Positions 1 to 3,946 of a stretch of 7,306 nucleotides of DNA are shown one piece after another. Each line of letters starts with the position of its first letter. Position 1 is the first letter of the stretch. This DNA comes from CAZQLE01 sp964593905 (GTDB taxonomy: Bacteria; Chloroflexota; Anaerolineae; Anaerolineales; Anaerolineaceae). The position numbers and the translations under genes were made by a program. A model generated the notes under the pieces. The model did no database searches. It was not told the DNA's origin and saw only the letters and a list, made by a program, of their open reading frames with translations. The stretch spans positions 1-7,306 of the forward strand of contig CAZQLE010000194.1 of NCBI GenBank assembly GCA_964593905.1, given 5' to 3'.

Positions 1-729
1 GGTCAATATTTGACCCGAATAGACGATGTCGCTGGTCAGACCGTTGTATTCTTTGATGGTGTCGATGGCAATGCTGTAATTGGCCGCGATGCCGCTAATG
101 GTATCGTTTTCGGTGACCGTATATTCCATCTTCTCACAGGCTTCATCGGTTGCCTCGGCGCCGCTCAGGGTGGCGGTGGGCATGGGTGAAGGCGTTAACG
201 TGGGTTGTGGAATTTTTAGTTTTTGCCCGATATACAGTGTGCCGCAGTCGGCGGGTAAATTATTCAGCACCACGATGCTCTGAACATTGACCCCGAAGAA
301 AGAGGCAATGCCGGCGCACATATCTCCCTGTGCGATCGTGTATTCCAATGGGGGCAGCGGCGTCCAGGTCGGTTCGGGTGTGGGTGTTGAAGTGGAGGTT
401 GGCGTGGTGGTGATCGTTGGCGTCAACGAGGGCGTAGGGGTGATGGTGGGTTCCACAACCTGCCCGGTGGAGCTTAAGACCGCAAACACAATTGCGGCGC
501 CAATACCCAGAATCAATATGAACAGACCGATTGCAATGGGCAGGCTGAGGGTAACCTCTGGCATGCGCGGTCCCTGGATGGTTGAGCGGGTTTTGCCTTT
601 GGTCGTCTCAGGAAGATCGACACTGGAGAACGTTTTCCCGCACACAAGACAACGGGTGGCGTTATCGCTGATGCGCGTCCCGCAGTTTGGACAGACTTTT
701 GTATTGGGATTATTCGTTTCAGGACTCAT
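1..729 (-). CDS. Zinc-ribbon, single-TM, LysM-repeat protein (partial, 3' end outside window)
   Basis: The reverse strand is open from an ATG at 729 to the window edge (243 codons, no stop seen). Residues 13-31 form a small zinc ribbon with Cys pairs CPNC (13/16) and CLVC (27/30). One membrane helix follows at about 62-85, then a Thr/Pro-rich linker at about 93-127. A LysM domain covers about 129-174 (YTIAQGD...GQKLKIP). After a second Thr/Pro spacer, another LysM runs from about 201 to the edge (YTVTENDTISGIA...GQIL). LysM domains bind N-acetylglucosamine polymers such as peptidoglycan, so I infer a cytoplasmic ribbon, a membrane anchor and an outside cell-wall-binding part. The ATG has AAAGAG a few bases upstream. 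The first LysM carries two Cys (138, 164) that could form a disulfide. The missing C-terminus could hold more LysM repeats or an enzyme domain, so the function is unknown. Confidence 0.9.
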   Translation of the reverse strand, partial: MSPETNNPNTKVCPNCGTRISDNATRCLVCGKTFSSVDLPETTKGKTRSTIQGPRMPEVTLSLPIAIGLFILILGIGAAIVFAVLSSTGQVVEPTITPTPSLTPTITTTPTSTSTPTPEPTWTPLPPLEYTIAQGDMCAGIASFFGVNVQSIVVLNNLPADCGTLYIGQKLKIPQPTLTPSPMPTATLSGAEATDEACEKMEYTVTENDTISGIAANYSIAIDTIKEYNGLTSDIVYSGQILT

Positions 730-749
730 AACATCTCTTTGGGTGACTC

Positions 750-766
750 CTCACGCACAGCGCGAG
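750..766 (-). other. Hairpin in the 5' leader of the LysM gene
   Basis: On the minus strand CTCGCGC-TGT-GCGTGAG forms a 7-bp stem (one G-U) with a 3-nt loop. It sits in the short leader between the predicted transcript start (about 786) and the ATG at 729. A GAGGAG, stronger than the ribosome-binding site next to the ATG, overlaps the 3' arm of the stem. It may affect translation or mRNA stability; this is inference only. Confidence 0.3.
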
Positions 767-792
767 AAGCATGGGTTTCTTTAGAAAATGAG

Positions 793-801
793 ATTATACC
801 A
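793..801 (-). promoter_or_regulatory. Extended -10 promoter for the LysM gene
   Basis: The minus strand reads TGGTATAAT, a perfect -10 box with the extended TGn element. No good -35 lies at 16-18 bp. A perfect TTGACA is present further up (828-833) but 29 bp away, too far to pair with this box. Predicted start is near 786, giving a leader of about 57 nt. The same nine bases occur before the L,D-transpeptidase gene. Confidence 0.6.
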
Positions 802-802
802 T

Positions 803-822
803 ACCCTGATTAAGGGTTTTTT
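803..822 (+). repeat. Short palindrome ACCCT-n5-AGGGT followed by six T
   Basis: Five-base arms (803-807 and 813-817) flank GATTA, and a T6 tract (817-822) follows on the plus strand. The arms lie just upstream of the -10 of the LysM promoter, where a regulator could bind. Stem plus T-run also resembles a very small terminator, but no plus-strand gene in the window precedes it. Role unproven. Confidence 0.35.
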
Positions 823-848
823 GTTTATGTCAAGCGAAAATTTCCCCT

Positions 849-876
849 TTGCAATCCTTTCGGCCTGTGCTATGCT
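849..876 (+). promoter_or_regulatory. Promoter of hemW, predicted leaderless
   Basis: TTGCAA (849-854) and TATGCT (871-876) are 16 bp apart, and TGC directly before the -10 gives the extended TGn element. The usual start site, about 7 nt after the -10, falls on the hemW ATG at 883. No Shine-Dalgarno precedes that ATG, which fits a leaderless mRNA. Confidence 0.5.
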
Positions 877-882
877 ACCGGC

Positions 883-2070
883 ATGACGTTATGGAGCATT
901 TATATCCACATTCCTTTCTGCCGTCACCGCTGCGGGTATTGTGATTTTAATACCTACGCCAGACAGGAAGATCGTATCGCAGATTATATCAACGCGTTGG
1001 AATCTGAAATCCGCCAGGTTGCAGCGGCGGCGCCTCAAAAACAACCGGTGCACACCATCTTCTTCGGCGGCGGCACCCCTTCGCTGATTCCGGTGAAGGG
1101 CTTTGAGCAGATTTTTCGGACGCTGCGGGACCATTTTTCGTTAACAGATTCAATTGAGGCCACGTTTGAGGCCAACCCCGGCACGGTCAACCCCGAGTAT
1201 TTACACAGTTTGCGGCAAATCGGGTTGAACCGTATCAGCCTGGGGATGCAATCTGCGCTGCCGGAGGAGTTGAAGCTGTTGGAACGGCAGCACGCAGTGA
1301 TGGATGTTGCCCGGGCGGTGGAGTGGGCGCGCAAAGCCGGTTTTGACAACCTGAGTCTGGATTTGATTTACGGGCTGCCGGGGCAAAGCCTGGCAAGCTG
1401 GCAGGCTTCATTGAAACAGGCCCTGGCGTTTGAGCCGGACCATCTTTCGATTTACTGCCTGACCATTGAAGCGGGTACGCCCCTCATGCGGAAGATGAAG
1501 CGGGGGTTGTTTTCTGCGCCCGATGAGGATCTGGCGGCCGATATGCTGGAATGGAGCATGAATTTTCTGCCTGAACACGGGTTGGAACAGTACGAGATTT
1601 CTAATTTTGCCCGACAAGATGCCCGGGGAGAGCTGCGTCTTAGCCGTCACAACCGCCAGTACTGGCGTAATGAGCCTTATCTGGGTTTTGGCGCCGGGGC
1701 GCATGGCAGCATGAATGGCGTGCGTACAGAAAATGTGGCGCGCATTCTGGCCTATATTGCCCGCTGCCAGACGGAAGAAGCACGGTCTTTCCCATTGGGG
1801 CCGGCGGTGTTGCACAGCCAGAAAATTGATGCGCAGACTGAAATGCAGGAAACCATGATGGTTGGGCTGCGCTTAACCCGAGAGGGGGTGCACCGGTCCG
1901 GGTTTTTGCAACGTTTTGGGCAGGAATTGACCACAGTATACGGAAAACAAATTGACCGGTTGGTGCGGCTGGGGTTGCTGGAATGGGCCGGCGAAGATCA
2001 AGCGATTTTACGCCTGACCTGGAAGGGCCGGCTGCTGGGCAATCAGGTTTTCATGGAGTTTGTGGGCTAA
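883..2070 (+). CDS. hemW: HemW-like radical SAM heme chaperone
   Basis: A 395-residue cytoplasmic protein of the HemN/HemW family, close to the usual size (about 380). Members bind heme and a 4Fe-4S cluster and are proposed to deliver heme to target proteins; many are misannotated as oxygen-independent coproporphyrinogen III oxidase. The radical SAM motif is at 13-20 (CRHRCGYC), followed by DF, as in HemW, instead of the extra Cys of true HemN. Other family motifs are GGGTP (62-66), EANPG (96-100), LGMQS (120-124), DLIYGLPGQ (160-168), YEISNFAR (237-244), SRHNRQYW (254-261) and GFGAGAHG (268-275). A HemN C-terminal domain ends the protein. The ATG at 883 is the natural start because the radical SAM motif begins a few residues later. 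No heme-biosynthesis gene is adjacent, so the HemW call rests on sequence alone. Confidence 0.95.
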   Translation: MTLWSIYIHIPFCRHRCGYCDFNTYARQEDRIADYINALESEIRQVAAAAPQKQPVHTIFFGGGTPSLIPVKGFEQIFRTLRDHFSLTDSIEATFEANPGTVNPEYLHSLRQIGLNRISLGMQSALPEELKLLERQHAVMDVARAVEWARKAGFDNLSLDLIYGLPGQSLASWQASLKQALAFEPDHLSIYCLTIEAGTPLMRKMKRGLFSAPDEDLAADMLEWSMNFLPEHGLEQYEISNFARQDARGELRLSRHNRQYWRNEPYLGFGAGAHGSMNGVRTENVARILAYIARCQTEEARSFPLGPAVLHSQKIDAQTEMQETMMVGLRLTREGVHRSGFLQRFGQELTTVYGKQIDRLVRLGLLEWAGEDQAILRLTWKGRLLGNQVFMEFVG

Positions 2071-2083
2071 ATTTCAAACCGGG

Positions 2084-3136
2084 CTAGAAAATCTCGATCT
2101 GAGTGCCGAACCCTTTGGTATCCACTTTCTCAAGATTGGCAACCGGGGTAGCCCACCGGTAGATCCAACGGGCTTCTTCGGTGCGCATATTGATGCAGCC
2201 GTGGCTCATGGTGGAACCATAGTTGGTATGCCAGTAGGTGCCGTGGGTGGCAACACCGTTTTCGGGTTCAAAGAAGCACACCCAGGGGACGCCCGGCAAT
2301 TCATAGGCTTCCAGATCGGCGGTCAGGTTGCCGTCGCCCATATGTTTGGATGGCATTTTATTCTGGATGTTGAAGACCCCGCGCGGCGTCTGGGTGGATA
2401 CCTGACCCGGAGGGGGCGAGGATTGCGGCAGCCCGGATGAGATGAGGGTTTTCAAAACTTCTTTGCCGTCTTCGTAGGCGGTCAGAGTTTGCGTACCCAG
2501 CGAGACTTCAATTTTCTTTTTATGAGCGGGGATATCTGGCGAGATCGGCGATAACTCTTCAGCAGCAATCAAGCGGAAGTGTTCGGCCGGGGCAAAATAA
2601 TCCAACGCATCCACGTCAAACAGTTCGTCTTTAATACGATACCAGGGTGTGCCATCGGGGCCTTCCTGAACGCCCACAATCCAATGCACCGATTGGTAAT
2701 ATAACCGGTAGACATCTTTCCATTTTCCACCGCCGGCCGGCATCATTGCCTGGGTGAACGGTACCGAAACTTCGGCGATCTGACCGGTGGTCGGAATTTG
2801 ATGGATCACGGGTTGCGGGCGAATTTTCACCCGCTGCAAATGGGCGCTGTGAATATAGCCGCCCCAGACCCGGTACCAGACCGGGTTATAACCGGGGCCC
2901 TTCTCTGAAACGACTTCATAATAGACATTTACCAGGTCATCACGATAGCGCTGTTGAATGATCTTGCTTTTGTCCCAGGGCTCTTTGTATACGCTGACCG
3001 ATTTAATGGCGATACGCGCCAGGTCGCCGCTGTCGCTGGGGTCATAGGCATTAAAGAACGGCTTAAAAGCCAGGCTGCCCATTCCCAGCCCGACCAGGGT
3101 TAAAAAGTCTCTACGGGTAAAGTTTTGTTTCATCAT
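2084..3136 (-). CDS. Tat-exported L,D-transpeptidase (YkuD domain) with SH3-like N-terminal region
   Basis: A 350-residue exported enzyme. The N-terminus has a twin-arginine signal (TRRDFL, 7-12, then a hydrophobic stretch to about 28). Residues about 40-105 and 120-175 look like two SH3-like segments that could bind the wall. The YkuD catalytic domain covers about 207-350. Its active site is at 298-317: H298, then SHGCINM (311-317) with C314 as predicted nucleophile. L,D-transpeptidases make 3-3 peptidoglycan cross-links or attach proteins to the wall, using an active-site cysteine. The start could be either of two consecutive ATGs (3136 or 3133); no Shine-Dalgarno is visible and the promoter -10 lies 4 bp upstream. 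The gene converges with hemW with 13 bp between stops and no visible terminator. The actual reaction (cross-linking, lipoprotein attachment or carboxypeptidase) cannot be told from sequence. Confidence 0.93.
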   Translation of the reverse strand: MMKQNFTRRDFLTLVGLGMGSLAFKPFFNAYDPSDSGDLARIAIKSVSVYKEPWDKSKIIQQRYRDDLVNVYYEVVSEKGPGYNPVWYRVWGGYIHSAHLQRVKIRPQPVIHQIPTTGQIAEVSVPFTQAMMPAGGGKWKDVYRLYYQSVHWIVGVQEGPDGTPWYRIKDELFDVDALDYFAPAEHFRLIAAEELSPISPDIPAHKKKIEVSLGTQTLTAYEDGKEVLKTLISSGLPQSSPPPGQVSTQTPRGVFNIQNKMPSKHMGDGNLTADLEAYELPGVPWVCFFEPENGVATHGTYWHTNYGSTMSHGCINMRTEEARWIYRWATPVANLEKVDTKGFGTQIEIF

Positions 3137-3140
3137 GCGG

Positions 3141-3170
3141 ATTATACCAGTATCAATTTAGATCAATCAA
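3141..3170 (-). promoter_or_regulatory. Promoter of the L,D-transpeptidase gene, predicted leaderless
   Basis: On the minus strand TTGATT (3170-3165), an 18-bp spacer and TATAAT (3146-3141) with the extended TG element (TGGTATAAT). Only four bases (CCGC) separate the -10 from the first ATG, so transcription should start at or inside the ATGATG. Lack of a ribosome-binding site fits a leaderless message. Confidence 0.65.
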
Positions 3171-3198
3171 GTAGAATTAAGCTTTGCCCAATGGTCTG

Positions 3199-3468
3199 CT
3201 AGAGAACAAATTTCACTTTTGGATTCCCGGTTAACTCAATATACAATTTGTCCACCTGTTCGCGTGTCTGGGCAATGAAAACCGCCGACACCGAAAGATA
3301 TTTTCCACCGCTGCTGGAGCGGTGGATCACGTTTTCAGGCAATAGATCGGGGACATGCCGCAGCAAAATTGAGGTGATTTCTTCCTCAAATCCGGGCCCG
3401 TGGACCCCGATAATTTTTATGGGAAATTCACACGGGAATTGAATGCTCCCCAGTTCAGATAACTCCAT
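3199..3468 (-). CDS. DUF493 / YbeD-like small protein
   Basis: An 89-residue protein matching E. coli YbeD (87 residues) along its length: FPCEFPIKIIG near the start (11-21), R/HVP in the helix (37-40), SSSGGKYLSVS (51-61), EQVDKLYIEL (70-79) and a C-terminal VKFVL. YbeD belongs to a small ferredoxin-like, ACT-resembling fold family of unknown biochemical role. I chose ATG 3468 because GGGAG lies about 5-6 nt before it and the family homology begins there. The frame stays open to 3660 (152 residues in all), but the extra N-terminal part is unlike the family and runs through the promoter. Cytoplasmic; no partner is suggested by its neighbours. Confidence 0.85.
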   Translation of the reverse strand: MELSELGSIQFPCEFPIKIIGVHGPGFEEEITSILLRHVPDLLPENVIHRSSSGGKYLSVSAVFIAQTREQVDKLYIELTGNPKVKFVL

Positions 3469-3541
3469 CGCTTCTCCCGAGTTTGGCCGGCCACAACCGG
3501 TCATTTTGCGTCTGCTCAGCGTGTGGCTTGAAGGCAATTTT

Positions 3542-3547
3542 ATTATA
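3542..3547 (-). promoter_or_regulatory. Candidate -10 box for the DUF493 gene
   Basis: A perfect TATAAT on the minus strand, without the TGn extension and with only a weak -35 (TCATTT at 17 bp). It would give a leader of about 67 nt before ATG 3468. The leader contains a CCGG-n6-CCGG repeat near the ribosome-binding site. Confidence 0.4.
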
Positions 3548-3649
3548 GCCCGTGTGTAGCCGCAAAATGATTTTGAAATTAATTGTATTAATATGTTTAT
3601 TATAAATGACCAGGATGCTGACAATATTAGAAATTTTTCATTTAAGGGA

Positions 3650-3677
3650 TTGAAAATCAAAAACCAACTTGTTATGA
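3650..3677 (+). promoter_or_regulatory. Promoter for the M6 protease leader
   Basis: TTGAAA (3650-3655, five of six consensus bases), a 16-bp spacer and TATGAT (3672-3677, five of six) preceded by TGT, giving an extended -10. Predicted start is about 3684. The leader to the protease ATG at 3947 would be about 260 nt, unusually long. Confidence 0.5.
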
Positions 3678-3699
3678 TTGGATTACAAATTTGATAACA
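3668..3699. repeat. Inverted repeat TTGTTAT-n18-ATAACAA over the protease promoter
   Basis: Perfect 7-base arms at 3668-3674 and 3693-3699. The left arm overlaps the -10 box and the right arm lies just after the predicted start, a position suited to a repressor operator. The surroundings are AT-rich, so chance is possible. Confidence 0.35.
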
Positions 3700-3740
3700 A
3701 TTCCAAACAATTTCTGCTCTTAATAATCGGGATGTGTTGA

Positions 3741-3839
3741 TCCGAAGACCTGAACTGGTCGCTTATCCACCCTGTTGGGATGGAGGGACTTCGGGGAGCA
3801 AATAGCGAAACCGGCCCCAGCGGTCGGTTTTGTCGTTTT
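3741..3839 (+). promoter_or_regulatory. Structured 5' leader of the M6 protease gene (class unknown)
   Basis: CCGAAG (3742-3747) can pair with CTTCGG (3789-3794), closing a domain with two inner hairpins: GACC-TGAACT-GGTC (3747-3760; G3747 is shared with the closing stem) and CCACCC-TGTT-GGGaTGG (3767/3768-3783, one bulge). This gives a three-way-junction-like fold. About 13 nt later comes the 9-bp hairpin listed separately. The order, domain then terminator-like hairpin then ribosome-binding site, is what a riboswitch or attenuator would show. I compared it by eye with the c-di-GMP-I, TPP, ZTP, fluoride and THF consensus cores and saw no match. The fold was drawn by hand. Confidence 0.4.
3808..3839 (+). 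terminator. Terminator-like hairpin (possible attenuator) in the protease leader
   Basis: AAACCGGCC (3808-3816) pairs with GGTCGGTTT (3822-3830), nine pairs with one G-U, loop CCAGC. A broken T tract (TTTTGTCGTTTT) follows. It lies inside the predicted leader of the protease gene, so it would act as an attenuator, not as the end of an upstream gene (the gene on the left is on the other strand). The CCCC in stem and loop could alternatively pair with GGGG at 3852-3856. Confidence 0.4.
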
Positions 3840-3861
3840 AAGCGCAGAAATGGGGGCGTCA

Positions 3862-3875
3862 AAAAGGAGGTGATT
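3862..3875 (+). promoter_or_regulatory. Orphan, near-perfect Shine-Dalgarno
   Basis: AAAAGGAGGTGATT matches the whole anti-Shine-Dalgarno end of 16S rRNA, stronger than the GGGAGG that serves the protease start. No ATG or GTG follows at a normal distance. The nearest candidate, TTG at 3875, is followed at once by TAA. It may be a standby site, a start-stop element or part of an RNA switch. Confidence 0.5.
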
Positions 3876-3946
3876 TGTAACCCAAAAAAAACGGTCGTTT
3901 TAAATTGGATCTTCAAAATGAACATAACCTTGATGGGAGGGAACGT

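Noticed and set aside
287..784. 165-codon plus-strand ORF rich in Val/Gly
   Set aside because: It is antisense to the LysM gene; its Val/Gly repeats are the complement of the Thr/Pro linker codons, and the minus frame has clear domains.
828..833. Perfect TTGACA as -35 of the LysM promoter
   Set aside because: The spacing to TATAAT is 29 bp, far outside the working range, and no other -10 lies 16-18 bp from it.
2060..2440. 126-codon plus-strand ORF overlapping the end of hemW
   Set aside because: Antisense to the YkuD active-site region; no recognisable domain or ribosome-binding site.
3469..3660. N-terminal extension of the DUF493 gene to 3660
   Set aside because: The extra residues do not resemble the family, run through a TATAAT box, and the ATG at 3468 has a good ribosome-binding site.
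3741..3860. Known riboswitch (c-di-GMP-I, TPP, ZTP, fluoride, THF)
   Set aside because: The conserved core bases of these classes, as I remember them, are not present.
3832..3903. Direct repeat GTCGTTTTAA (3832-3841 and 3894-3903)
   Set aside because: Only ten bases, AT-rich and two copies; it may be chance and gives no mobile-element or array signature.
3905..3946. Upstream ATG for the M6 protease
   Set aside because: It adds charged residues before a classical signal peptide and lacks a ribosome-binding site; ATG 3947 has GGGAGGG.
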